Assembly (NCBI RefSeq): GCF_031457805.1
Contig: NZ_JAVDXI010000001.1
Coordinates: 62,001-126,000 of the forward strand
DNA: 64,000 bases
Source of the DNA: Caulobacter sp031457805
GTDB lineage: Bacteria > Pseudomonadota > Alphaproteobacteria > Caulobacterales > Caulobacteraceae
Direction: 5' to 3'
Shown here: one piece after another, positions 43,577 to 51,854 of the stretch
Layout: each line of letters begins with the position of its first letter
How positions within the stretch are numbered: the stretch's first letter is position 1
Notes under the pieces: model-generated
The model's database searches: none
What the model saw: only the letters and a program-made list of their open reading frames with translations
Told to the model about the DNA's origin: nothing
Translations under genes and position numbers: made by a program

Positions 43577-44869
43577 GTGACGCCACCATCAGCGCCACGA
43601 GCGCCGACACTGGCCGAGGCCCTGCCGGTCTGGCTGAAGGTGGGCCTCCTGGGCTTTGGCGGCCCAGCGGGCCAGATTGCCCTGCTGCATCGCGAAGTGG
43701 TCGAGACCCGCAAGTGGGTCGCCGACGATGAGTTCGCGCGCGCGCTCAGCTTCTGCATGCTCCTGCCGGGACCAGAAGCGCAGCAACTGGCCACCTGGCT
43801 CGGTTGGCGACTGCACGGAATCCGGGGCGGTTTGGCGGCGGGTCTGCTGTTCGTCTTGCCGGGCCTCACGGTAATCCTTGGACTCTCAGCGCTTTATGTC
43901 GTCCACGGCCGCTCGGATTGGGCCGGACCCGTGCTGCTGGGCCTGAAGGCTGCGGTGGTGGCCCTGGTCGTCCAAGCCCTGGCGCGGATTGGACAACGCG
44001 CGCTGAAGGATCGCGCCGCGGTGGCTGTGGCGATCAGCGCCTTCGCCCTGATGGCGTTCACGGTCGTGCCGTTCCCACTCGTCGTCATAGCGGCGGGCGT
44101 CGTAGGCTGGGTCATTGGGGGGAGGGGAGCACAGGATCCTGCCCCCGCCGCACCGACGCGGAGCGGGGGCGCTCGCGTGGCCCTGGTCTGCCTGGCGGCG
44201 TGGCTGGCCCCGATCATCCTGGCTTGGACCATCGCGCCGGGCTCAACCCTGGCCTGGATGGGCCTGACCTTTGGCGGGCTGGCGGTGATTAGCTTCGGCG
44301 GCGCCTATGCGGCCCTGGCCTATCTGGGGCAGGCGGCGGCTAGTTTTGGCTGGCTGTCGGCGACTCAGATGCTCGATGGCCTTGGCCTGGCCGAGACCAC
44401 GCCTGGCCCCCTGGTCCTGGTGTTTGTGTTCGTCGGCTTTGTCGGCGCCTTCCAGAGCGCTCCGCCCGACGCCGCCTGGGCTGTGGGCTTTCTGGGCGGA
44501 CTGATGGCCGCGTGGGTGACCTTTGCACCATCCTTTCTATGGATCTTCGCGGGCGGTCCCCTGTTCGAACGCTGGGGGCGGCGTCCAAGGCCAGGGCGGG
44601 CCCTGGCCATGGTGTCGGCGGCGGCGGTGGGCGTGATCGGCCAGCTGGCGCTGTGGTTCGCAATCCATCTGCTGTTTCGCGGCGGATGGACGCTCGAGTT
44701 TGGCGTGGCGCGGGTCACGGTTCCGAACCTTGGCTCTCTGGACGTCGCTGCGTTGGGCCTGACCGGTCTGGCGCTGGCCCTGACCTTCGTGCTTCGCCTG
44801 CCGATGCTGGCCATGATCGTGGCGATGGTCGTCACTGCGGTGCTTTTGAAGGCGTTCGGACTCTATTGA
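43577..44869 (+). CDS. chrA: Chromate transporter, long-chain CHR family
   Basis: Inner membrane protein of 430 residues from the GTG at 43577; an ATG at 43523 inside rlmJ is less likely. Two homologous CHR halves: N-terminal FLKVG-like KVGLLGFGGPAGQIALLHREVVE with GPEAQQLATWLGW, and C-terminal FGGLAVISFGGAYAALAYLGQ with LGLAETTPGPL. Family members export chromate by chemiosmosis, though some carry other anions. No chrB or other resistance gene is adjacent. Confidence 0.92.
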   Translation: MTPPSAPRAPTLAEALPVWLKVGLLGFGGPAGQIALLHREVVETRKWVADDEFARALSFCMLLPGPEAQQLATWLGWRLHGIRGGLAAGLLFVLPGLTVILGLSALYVVHGRSDWAGPVLLGLKAAVVALVVQALARIGQRALKDRAAVAVAISAFALMAFTVVPFPLVVIAAGVVGWVIGGRGAQDPAPAAPTRSGGARVALVCLAAWLAPIILAWTIAPGSTLAWMGLTFGGLAVISFGGAYAALAYLGQAAASFGWLSATQMLDGLGLAETTPGPLVLVFVFVGFVGAFQSAPPDAAWAVGFLGGLMAAWVTFAPSFLWIFAGGPLFERWGRRPRPGRALAMVSAAAVGVIGQLALWFAIHLLFRGGWTLEFGVARVTVPNLGSLDVAALGLTGLALALTFVLRLPMLAMIVAMVVTAVLLKAFGLY

Positions 44870-44914
44870 CGTAGCGGCAGTCTTTTTGCGCTTGCGAACA
44901 GGATTTCCGTGCTA

Positions 44915-44929
44915 TGTTGCATTGCAACA
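44915..44929. promoter_or_regulatory. TGTTGCATTGCAACA palindrome before the HhH gene
   Basis: A 15-base odd palindrome, perfect apart from its central base, 25 bases before the ATG of the next gene. It resembles the TGC-N3-GCA sites of PhaR regulators of polyhydroxyalkanoate granule genes. The role is inferred. Confidence 0.45.
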
Positions 44930-44954
44930 AATCGCGGTTGCCCAGGAGCGCGCC

Positions 44955-45653
44955 ATGGTTTCGCTTTTCACCTTTCTTCCCGACTACTCGGCAGACAAAG
45001 TCGAGCCTGAGACCGCGCCCCGCGTTGCGGTTGGTGCGGCGTCGCCGTTGTGGCTGATGTTCGGCGGCGCCGCCGCCGCAGGCGCCGCCTACTGGTGGTG
45101 GGCGTCGCGTTGGCGTGAAGCCGTGAACCTTGAGGCGCTGATGGCGCTGACCCCGGAGCCCGTGGCGCCGGCCTTGGAGGCCGAAGCCGCGCTGGACGCG
45201 CCGCGCGAACCGGTGATCGAGCCCGTTCTGGAGCCGGTCGCCGAGGCGGTGATTGACGCCGTTGAGGCGGTGATTGACGCCGTTGAGGCGGTGATGGACG
45301 CTGAGGAGACCGCCCTTACGCTCGGCGCGGAAGCCGTCGTGGAGGTCGTCGCCGACGTGGGCGAGGCGGCGGTCGAGGTGATCGCTGAGGCTCCGCCCGA
45401 AGCGGTGGTCGCGCCGGATGTCGTGGCTTACATCGTCGAAGACAGCGTCGACGACCTTACCCAATTGGTCGGGATCGGTCCCAAGCTTGCGGCATCGCTC
45501 GCCGAACTGGGCGTGACGCGCTTTAGCCAGATCGCCGCCTGGTCGCCCGACGAACTGGCTTCGATCGACCAGTTGCTGAACCTCAAGGGCCGCGCCGAGC
45601 GCGACGCCTGGATCGCTCAGGCCAAGCGCTTCGCGGCGGCGACGGACGCTTAG
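44955..45653 (+). CDS. Membrane-anchored protein with acidic repeats and C-terminal HhH domain
   Basis: 232 residues from the ATG at 44955, with CAGGAG upstream. One membrane segment (about 30-50, LWLMFGGAAAAGAAYWWW), then an acidic Ala/Val/Glu region (about 60-155) with tandem copies of AVIDAVE encoded by exact 21-bp repeats (45249-45269 and 45270-45290) and a degenerate third. The C-terminal 60 residues (DDLTQLVGIGPKLAASLAELGVTR...) are a helix-hairpin-helix fold of the DUF4332/NuoE-tail type. Such domains often serve as add-on DNA- or protein-binding modules. Function unknown. Confidence 0.75.
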   Translation: MVSLFTFLPDYSADKVEPETAPRVAVGAASPLWLMFGGAAAAGAAYWWWASRWREAVNLEALMALTPEPVAPALEAEAALDAPREPVIEPVLEPVAEAVIDAVEAVIDAVEAVMDAEETALTLGAEAVVEVVADVGEAAVEVIAEAPPEAVVAPDVVAYIVEDSVDDLTQLVGIGPKLAASLAELGVTRFSQIAAWSPDELASIDQLLNLKGRAERDAWIAQAKRFAAATDA

Positions 45654-45746
45654 GCGCTTCCCGTCGCCAGGGAAGAGCTGAATTATCCGCTTTGAGCGTG
45701 TCTGGGGTCTGATCTGCTGCGGCTTCAGCCGGATGCGACGATGCGC

Positions 45747-45770
45747 GCCGCCGCCGCAGACGGCGGCGGC
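45747..45770 (+). terminator. GC hairpin after the HhH gene
   Basis: A 10-bp perfect stem GCCGCCGCCG/CGGCGGCGGC with the loop CAGA. No T run follows. The rest of the 328-base gap 45654-45981 holds no gene that I can support and must contain the promoter of the downstream receptor. Confidence 0.5.
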
Positions 45771-45981
45771 TTACGCTAAGGTCAGGGTCGTAGTTCGCCC
45801 ATTTTCGCGCAAAAACTGAGTGGCGAATGTCACACATGCGCGGAAATGCGACGAAAGCGCGACGGCGAGATTGCGATCACGAAGCGAAGCAGCTTGGTTG
45901 GCGGATAAGCGGTGGGTCGCCGCGCCAAGGGGGCTTGGGGAAGGCGTGACCGCATATCCGTAATCTAAGGCAAGAATTCTC

Positions 45982-48915
45982 ATGCTAACCCAACGCAGAC
46001 ACCTTCTGGCGTCGACGATCATTGCGGGCCTCGCGGTCGGCGTGGCCCTCCCGGCCATGGCTCAGACCGCCGAACCCGCCCAGGCGCCCGCGACCGAGGT
46101 CGAGGCCGTCGTCGTCACCGGCTCGCGCATCAAGCGCAACGAGTTCAACAGCCCCGATCCGGTGCAGGTGATCACGGCTGAGCAGGGCCGTCTGCAGGGT
46201 ATCGGTTCGACCGGCGCGCTGCTGCAGTCGGCGACGATCGCGTCGGGTTCGCCGCAGGTCAACGCCGCCATCTCCAGCGCCTTCGTCACCGACGGCGGCC
46301 CCGGCGCCGAGACGATCTCGCTGCGCGGTCTGGGCGCCAACCGCACCCTGGTGCTGCTGAACGGTCGTCGCGCCGGTCCGGCTGGCGTGCGCGGCGGGGT
46401 CTCGGCCTTCGACCTGAACGTGCTGCCGATGGCGATCACCGATCGCATCGACGTGCTGAAAGACGGCGCTTCGTCGATCTACGGCTCGGACGCGGTCGCC
46501 GGCGTGGTGAACATCATCACCAAGCGCAACACCGACGGCGTCGACCTCGACATGTTCTACAGCCAGCCCCAGAAGCAGGGCGGCGAAGAGTTCCGCGCCA
46601 GCGCCGCTTGGGCCAAGAGCTTCGACCGCGGCTTCTTCAGCATGGCGTACGAGTACAACAAGCGCATGGAGCAGACGAAGGGCCAGCGTCCCTTCACCTC
46701 ATGCGGTCGTCAGTACATCTTCGACGCTCAGGGCAAGCGCAAGGACACGATCGATCCGCGCACCGGCCAGATCCAGTGCCGCGACCTGCTGTATGATCAA
46801 ATCTGGCTCTACGACTTCAACTTCGCCGGTCTCGACGGCAAGCTGCAGTACGACTACACCGGCAAGATCGCCGGCCTGATCCCGCGCTATCCGGCGGGCG
46901 AGCAAGCCAACTATCCGGGCATGCCGGCCGGCTTCTTCGTGGTCGGCCACAGCGGCGATCCGGCCAACCCGGACATGGGCGTGCTGGACTACAACAGCCC
47001 GTTCAACCTTGCCTCGTCGCTGACGCCGCGCGTCGAGCGTTCGACCGTGTTCGCCCAAGGCGCCTACGAGATCACCAACGGCATTGAAGCCTATGGCGAG
47101 ATCCTGCTGAACCGCCGCGCGACCAAGACCAACGACTATCGTCAGTTCTGGTCGTACTTCTACACCGGCGACTATGATCCCTTCTCGGCCGGCTTCACCG
47201 GCGACTACATCCTGTCGCCCACCCCGGTCACGAACCGTAACAAGTCGGGCCAAAAGGTCGACTACCAGCGCTACGTTGGCGGCCTGCGCGGCGATTTCGG
47301 GAACATCAACTTCCTGAAGGGCTGGGACTGGGACATCTTCACTCAGTACAGCCACAACAAGGGCGTCTACACGCAGGACGTGATCCTGAAGGACGCCGTC
47401 GATATCGGCGCCTTCCGCACCGGATCGTGCGCGGGTCAGACCACGCCGATCAGCAAGAAGGCTTGCGTGGACGTCAGCTGGGTCACGCCGGACTTCCTGG
47501 CCGGCAAGTACACCGCCGCCGAAGAGGCCTTCCTGTTCGCCAACGAAGCCGGTGAGACCACCTACAAGCAGCTGGTGTTCGAAGGCTCGATGTCGGGCGA
47601 CCTGTTCCGGCTGCCGGCCGGCCCGGTCGGCGCCGCGGTGGGCTTCCACTACCGCAAGGATTCGATCCACGACACGCCCGGACCGATCACCCTGGCCGGC
47701 AACGCCTGGGGCTCTTCGGGCGCGGGCGTCACCAAGGGCGACGATCTGGCGCGCGAAGTCTACGGCGAGCTGAGCATTCCGGTGCTGCGCGACGTATTCC
47801 TGGCTGAACGCGTCGACCTGTCGGTCTCGGGCCGTCACACGAAGATCAACTCGTACGGCGAGCAGGACACCTACAAGATCGGTCTGAACTGGCAGATCAT
47901 CCCGTCGGTTCGTCTGCGCGCGACGCAGGGCACCTCGTTCCGCGCTCCCGCGCTGTTCGAGCTGTACAAGAACGCCGAGACCAGCTTCGCCAGCCAGCGC
48001 ACGATCGATCCCTGCATCCGCTGGGCGACGAACCTGGCTCAGGGCCTGATCACCCAGAAGCTGGCCGACAACTGCCGCGCCGCCGGCGTGCCGGGCACCC
48101 ATTCGGGCGCCGGCTCCTCGGCGACGATCAGCTCGTCGGGTGGCAAGGGCAACCTGGAGGCCGAAACCTCCAAGGCCGTCACCTATGGCGTGATCTGGTC
48201 GCCGAAGTTCGCCGACCTGCAAGTCGCGGTGGACTATTTCGACATCAAGATCGACGGCGAGATCCGTCGTCTGGGCGCGGCTAATATCGTCCGGGGCTGC
48301 TACACCTCGGACAACTTCCCGAACGACTCGCTCTGCAAGCTGTTCACCCGCAACGCGTCGAACCTGATCAACACGGTCACCAACAACTACATCAACATCG
48401 CCGAGCAGACGAACCGCGGCATCGACCTCACGGTCAGCTACGGTCAGCAGCTGCCCTGGGATGTGAAGATGAACGTCGACCTGCAGTCGACCTGGCAGTT
48501 GAAGGACACGATCGCGCTGTTCGCCGATACGGTTGAGGACAACAACGGCTTCGTCGGTGACCCCGACTGGACCGGTCGTCTGAACTTCCGCTTCACCAAG
48601 AACGACTGGACGGCCTTCTGGGGCATCAACATGATCGGCAAGGCGTCCGACGCCGAAACCGAAGCGACCAAGAACACGGCGGGCACGACCTTCTACAAGG
48701 TCCACACCGAGTTCACGGCCTACCACAACATGTCGCTTCAGAAGAAGTTTGACGGCTTCACCATCCTGGGTGGCGTCTCGAACGTCTTCAACGAAACCCC
48801 GCCCGCGGTTACGCTGGGTCAGGGCGAATACGACACGGTGGGCGGTTCGGTGTTCGCCTCGCAATACGACTACCTGGGTCGTCGGGTGTTCCTGAACATC
48901 TCGACCCACTTCTAG
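45982..48915 (+). CDS. Large TonB-dependent outer membrane receptor
   Basis: 977 residues. Signal peptide about 1-28 ending AMA-QT; plug begins with a TonB-box-like VEAVVVTGSRIKRNEFNSP and contains ETISLRGLGANRTLVLLNGRR; then a long barrel with many aromatic strands, closing in FLNISTHF with a terminal Phe. The VTGSRI start and GLGANRTLVLLNGRR plug are typical of a large receptor group abundant in Caulobacterales and Xanthomonads. The ligand is unknown. A terminator and a sulfotransferase gene follow within 76 bases. Confidence 0.94.
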   Translation: MLTQRRHLLASTIIAGLAVGVALPAMAQTAEPAQAPATEVEAVVVTGSRIKRNEFNSPDPVQVITAEQGRLQGIGSTGALLQSATIASGSPQVNAAISSAFVTDGGPGAETISLRGLGANRTLVLLNGRRAGPAGVRGGVSAFDLNVLPMAITDRIDVLKDGASSIYGSDAVAGVVNIITKRNTDGVDLDMFYSQPQKQGGEEFRASAAWAKSFDRGFFSMAYEYNKRMEQTKGQRPFTSCGRQYIFDAQGKRKDTIDPRTGQIQCRDLLYDQIWLYDFNFAGLDGKLQYDYTGKIAGLIPRYPAGEQANYPGMPAGFFVVGHSGDPANPDMGVLDYNSPFNLASSLTPRVERSTVFAQGAYEITNGIEAYGEILLNRRATKTNDYRQFWSYFYTGDYDPFSAGFTGDYILSPTPVTNRNKSGQKVDYQRYVGGLRGDFGNINFLKGWDWDIFTQYSHNKGVYTQDVILKDAVDIGAFRTGSCAGQTTPISKKACVDVSWVTPDFLAGKYTAAEEAFLFANEAGETTYKQLVFEGSMSGDLFRLPAGPVGAAVGFHYRKDSIHDTPGPITLAGNAWGSSGAGVTKGDDLAREVYGELSIPVLRDVFLAERVDLSVSGRHTKINSYGEQDTYKIGLNWQIIPSVRLRATQGTSFRAPALFELYKNAETSFASQRTIDPCIRWATNLAQGLITQKLADNCRAAGVPGTHSGAGSSATISSSGGKGNLEAETSKAVTYGVIWSPKFADLQVAVDYFDIKIDGEIRRLGAANIVRGCYTSDNFPNDSLCKLFTRNASNLINTVTNNYINIAEQTNRGIDLTVSYGQQLPWDVKMNVDLQSTWQLKDTIALFADTVEDNNGFVGDPDWTGRLNFRFTKNDWTAFWGINMIGKASDAETEATKNTAGTTFYKVHTEFTAYHNMSLQKKFDGFTILGGVSNVFNETPPAVTLGQGEYDTVGGSVFASQYDYLGRRVFLNISTHF

Positions 48916-48937
48916 TCTTAGCCCAACGGGCTAACAT

Positions 48938-48970
48938 GGCGGCGGCGATCCTCGGGTCGCCGCCGTCTTT
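48938..48970 (+). terminator. Terminator after the large TonB receptor gene
   Basis: GGCGGCGA (48941-48948) pairs with TCGCCGCC (48957-48964) around TCCTCGGG, followed by GTCTTTGTTT. It could allow partial read-through to the sulfotransferase gene. Confidence 0.75.
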
Positions 48971-48990
48971 GTTTCAAGGAACCTGTTCGC

Positions 48991-49776
48991 GTGAACGCCA
49001 TCATCCGGGGCAAGCCCGACAATCTCGACGAGATCGGCCAGCGCTTTGAGCGCGCGCGGCTGACCCAGCCGGTGTTCCTCAACAGCGTCCCCAAGGCCGG
49101 CACGCACCTGATCCGCAACATCATGCGGATGTTCGTACATCCCGATCAGCACTGGCGACGCGAGTACATTCAGCACGCCCTGCTGTCGCGAAGCCGGGAC
49201 GCATTCCTGGCCGACAGGCCGATGATCAGCTGGGGCCACATGCTGTTCTCGGACGAGTCGGCTGTGGCGCTGCGCGACACCCGCCACATCGTCCTGGTGC
49301 GCGACCCTTACGACTGGGTGCTGGCGCGGGCGCGCTTCTATCTGTCCGACGAGTTCCAGGGCAATCTGGAGCACATCAAGAACGGCGGCGCGGCGATCGA
49401 GGACGTCATCATGATGATGATCCTGGGCGCCCACGGCCGCGTGCCGGACCTCAAGGACGTCTTCAGCATGAACGCCGTCGCCTGGATGGGGTCGAGCGCG
49501 GTGATCGTGCGGTACGAGGACATCGTCGAGAGCCTCAAGGATCTTGGTTCCAAGCGCGCCGAGGCCTTTTTCCGCCAACTCCTCGCCGACTGCGGCCTGG
49601 ACCTGCCCACCGACTGGCGCGAGCGGGTTGAGGCCGGCTCCGACCCCAAGGAAAGCCGCACCGCGCGCGAGAACCTCAAGGTCACGGTTGAGGTGCCCAA
49701 GGTTCTGTCCGACACCCACAAGCGGGTGGTGGACTTCCACGCGCCGGGTCTACGGGCGTTGTTGGGGTATCGGTAG
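48991..49776 (+). CDS. PAPS-dependent sulfotransferase family protein
   Basis: 261 residues, cytoplasmic. GTG start at 48991 with AAGGA 10 bases upstream. The 5'-phosphosulfate-binding loop NSVPKAGTHLIRNIM near residue 31 and the 3'-phosphate-binding segment VLVRDPYDWVLARARFYL near 98 are both present, the two hallmarks of the fold. The acceptor could be a small molecule, glycan or protein. Its position behind a TonB receptor gene suggests a linked substrate, but that is inference. Confidence 0.85.
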   Translation: MNAIIRGKPDNLDEIGQRFERARLTQPVFLNSVPKAGTHLIRNIMRMFVHPDQHWRREYIQHALLSRSRDAFLADRPMISWGHMLFSDESAVALRDTRHIVLVRDPYDWVLARARFYLSDEFQGNLEHIKNGGAAIEDVIMMMILGAHGRVPDLKDVFSMNAVAWMGSSAVIVRYEDIVESLKDLGSKRAEAFFRQLLADCGLDLPTDWRERVEAGSDPKESRTARENLKVTVEVPKVLSDTHKRVVDFHAPGLRALLGYR

Positions 49777-49914
49777 GTCCGCCTCCTGGGATGCGGGTCA
49801 AATCCCGCGACCAATCGTCTCGCTTGGGCGATTAACCGGAATTCACCACGCGTGGGTACATCGCCTTAACCATCACAGACCATCCTGTGCTGGAATGGGA
49901 CGAGAGGGGGCCGT

Positions 49915-51414
49915 ATGGGCCAGCACGTGGAAACCCTGGTGATCGGGGCCGGTCCGGCCGGCCTGACGACCGCCTATACCCTGGCCAAGGCCGGGCGCGG
50001 CGTGACCGTGCTTGAGATGGACCCGACCTATGTGGGCGGCATCAGCCGGACTGTCGACTACAAGGGTTTCAAGTTCGACATCGGCGGCCATCGCTTCTTC
50101 TCCAAGAGCAAGGAGATCGTCGACCTCTGGAACGAGATCCTGCCTGACGACTTCATCGACCGGCCGCGCCTGTCGCGCATCTACTACCGCGAGAAGTTCT
50201 ACGCCTATCCGCTGAAGGCCTTCGAGGCCCTGGCCAATCTGGGTGTCTGGACGGCCGCCAAGTGCATGACCTCGTTCGGCTGGGCCAAGCTGAACCCGAT
50301 CGCCGCGCCGACCACCTTCCACCAGTGGGTGCGCAACCAGTTCGGCGAGAAGCTGTTCTCGATCTTCTTCAAGACCTACACCGAGAAGGTGTGGGGGATG
50401 AGCTGCGACGAGATCTCGGCCGACTGGGCCAGTCAGCGGATCAAGGGGCTGGACCTGGGCGCGGCGATCATCGACGGCGTCAAGCGCTCGCTCGGCCTGC
50501 GCGGCAAGGCCGCTGAGGGCGGACCAAAGACCTTGATCGAGAGCTTCCGTTATCCCCGCAAGGGCCCCGGCATGATGTGGGAGGCCTGCGCCGATAAGGT
50601 CATCGCCTTGGGCGGCGACGTCCGCATGGGCCGCAAGGTCGATGGCCTGCACTTCGACAAGATCGCCAAGATCTGGACCGTCGCAGTGACCTGCGCCGAC
50701 GGTCGCAAGGAGATCTACACGGCCGACCACGTGGTATCATCCGCGCCGATCCGCGAGCTGATGCAGTCGATCAGCCCGACCCCGATCAGCGTCTTCCACG
50801 CCGGCGAGCTGATGTACCGCGACTTCATCACCGTGGTTCTGATCGGCAAGGCGCAGAAGGAGCTGCCAGACAACTGGATCTATATCCACGACCCGTCGGT
50901 GAAGGTCGGCCGCGTGCAGAACTTCCGCTCGTGGTCGCCCGAGATGATCCCGGACGGCGTCTCGACCTGCCTGGGGCTGGAGTATTTCTGTTTCGAAGGC
51001 GACGGCCTCTGGGTCACCTCGGATGAGGATCTGGTGGCCCAGGCCAAGCGGGAGATCGGCAAGATCGGCCTGATGGCGCCAGCGGACGTCTACGACGCCT
51101 GCGTGGTGCGCCAGCCCAAGGCCTATCCGGTGTACGACGACGCCTACGCCGAGCACGTCAAGATGGTCCGCCTGGACCTGAAGATGCACTTCCCGGGCCT
51201 GCACCTCGTGGGCCGCAACGGCATGCACAAGTACAACAACCAGGACCACGCCATGATGACCGGCCTGCTGACGGCCGAAAACATCATCGCCGGCGAGACC
51301 CTCCACGACGTCTGGGAGGTCAACGAGGACGCCGAGTACGGTGAGGCCGGCGTCTCGGGCGCCCGCGAGGCCCTGCGCAGCCAGCGCGCCGTGCCGACCA
51401 AGGTGGCCGCATGA
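49915..51414 (+). CDS. NAD(P)/FAD-dependent oxidoreductase (amine oxidase/UDP-galactopyranose mutase-like)
   Basis: 499 residues with N-terminal FAD-binding VIGAGPAGLTTAYTLAKAG (near 7-25), then the second FAD motif GGISRTVDYKGFKFDIGGHRFF (near 42-63) found in UDP-galactopyranose mutase-like and protoporphyrinogen-oxidase-like proteins. The C-terminus keeps GRNGMHKYNNQDHAM. No signal peptide. Substrate is not evident, but gene coupling to a GtrA homologue and a large membrane protein favours a nucleotide- or lipid-linked sugar over an amine. Overlaps gtrA by 4 bases. Confidence 0.85.
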   Translation: MGQHVETLVIGAGPAGLTTAYTLAKAGRGVTVLEMDPTYVGGISRTVDYKGFKFDIGGHRFFSKSKEIVDLWNEILPDDFIDRPRLSRIYYREKFYAYPLKAFEALANLGVWTAAKCMTSFGWAKLNPIAAPTTFHQWVRNQFGEKLFSIFFKTYTEKVWGMSCDEISADWASQRIKGLDLGAAIIDGVKRSLGLRGKAAEGGPKTLIESFRYPRKGPGMMWEACADKVIALGGDVRMGRKVDGLHFDKIAKIWTVAVTCADGRKEIYTADHVVSSAPIRELMQSISPTPISVFHAGELMYRDFITVVLIGKAQKELPDNWIYIHDPSVKVGRVQNFRSWSPEMIPDGVSTCLGLEYFCFEGDGLWVTSDEDLVAQAKREIGKIGLMAPADVYDACVVRQPKAYPVYDDAYAEHVKMVRLDLKMHFPGLHLVGRNGMHKYNNQDHAMMTGLLTAENIIAGETLHDVWEVNEDAEYGEAGVSGAREALRSQRAVPTKVAA

Positions 51415-51854
51415 TCTTCACCTTGGCCGGACCGATCTGGCGCCTCCTGCCGGAGGGCTTTCGGGAGCTGATCCTTTACGGTCTTGTCAGCGCCGCAGCG
51501 CTGGCGGTGGACTGGGGAATTCTTGTTCTCCTGACCTGGATGGGCGTCGACTATCTTGTCGCCTCGGGACTTGGCTTCTGCGTCGGCATCGGCGTCGCCT
51601 ACGCCCTCTCGATCCGGGTCGTGTTCGCCCACCGTCCGATCGCCGACCGCTGGCGTGAGTTTACGGGCTTTCTGGGCGTAGGACTGGCGGGTTTGCTGCT
51701 GACCCAAGGGCTGATGATCGTCTGGGTCGAGGCCTTCGGCATGGCGCCCGCTTCGGCCAAGGGGCCGACGGCCTGCCTGGTCTTCCTGTTCAATTTCACC
51801 GTCCGCCGGGCGCTGCTGTTCCGCGCGCCGCGCGCCGACATCGCCCGGTTGTGA
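51411..51854 (+). CDS. GtrA-family membrane protein
   Basis: 147 residues, four hydrophobic segments, matching the GtrA/DPMS family whose members are proposed to move polyprenyl-linked sugars across the membrane. ELILYGLVSAAALAVDWGIL, the second helix YLVASGLGFCVGIGVAYALSIRVVF and CLVFLFNFTVRRALLFR are the family pattern. Its start ATG overlaps the preceding stop (ATGA) and its stop overlaps the next GTG, so three genes are translationally coupled. Confidence 0.88.
   Translation: MIFTLAGPIWRLLPEGFRELILYGLVSAAALAVDWGILVLLTWMGVDYLVASGLGFCVGIGVAYALSIRVVFAHRPIADRWREFTGFLGVGLAGLLLTQGLMIVWVEAFGMAPASAKGPTACLVFLFNFTVRRALLFRAPRADIARL

Noticed and set aside
46699..48909. A 736-codon - strand frame opposite the large TonB receptor
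   Set aside because: Shadow frame from high GC at codon third positions; the receptor frame has signal peptide, plug and terminal Phe.
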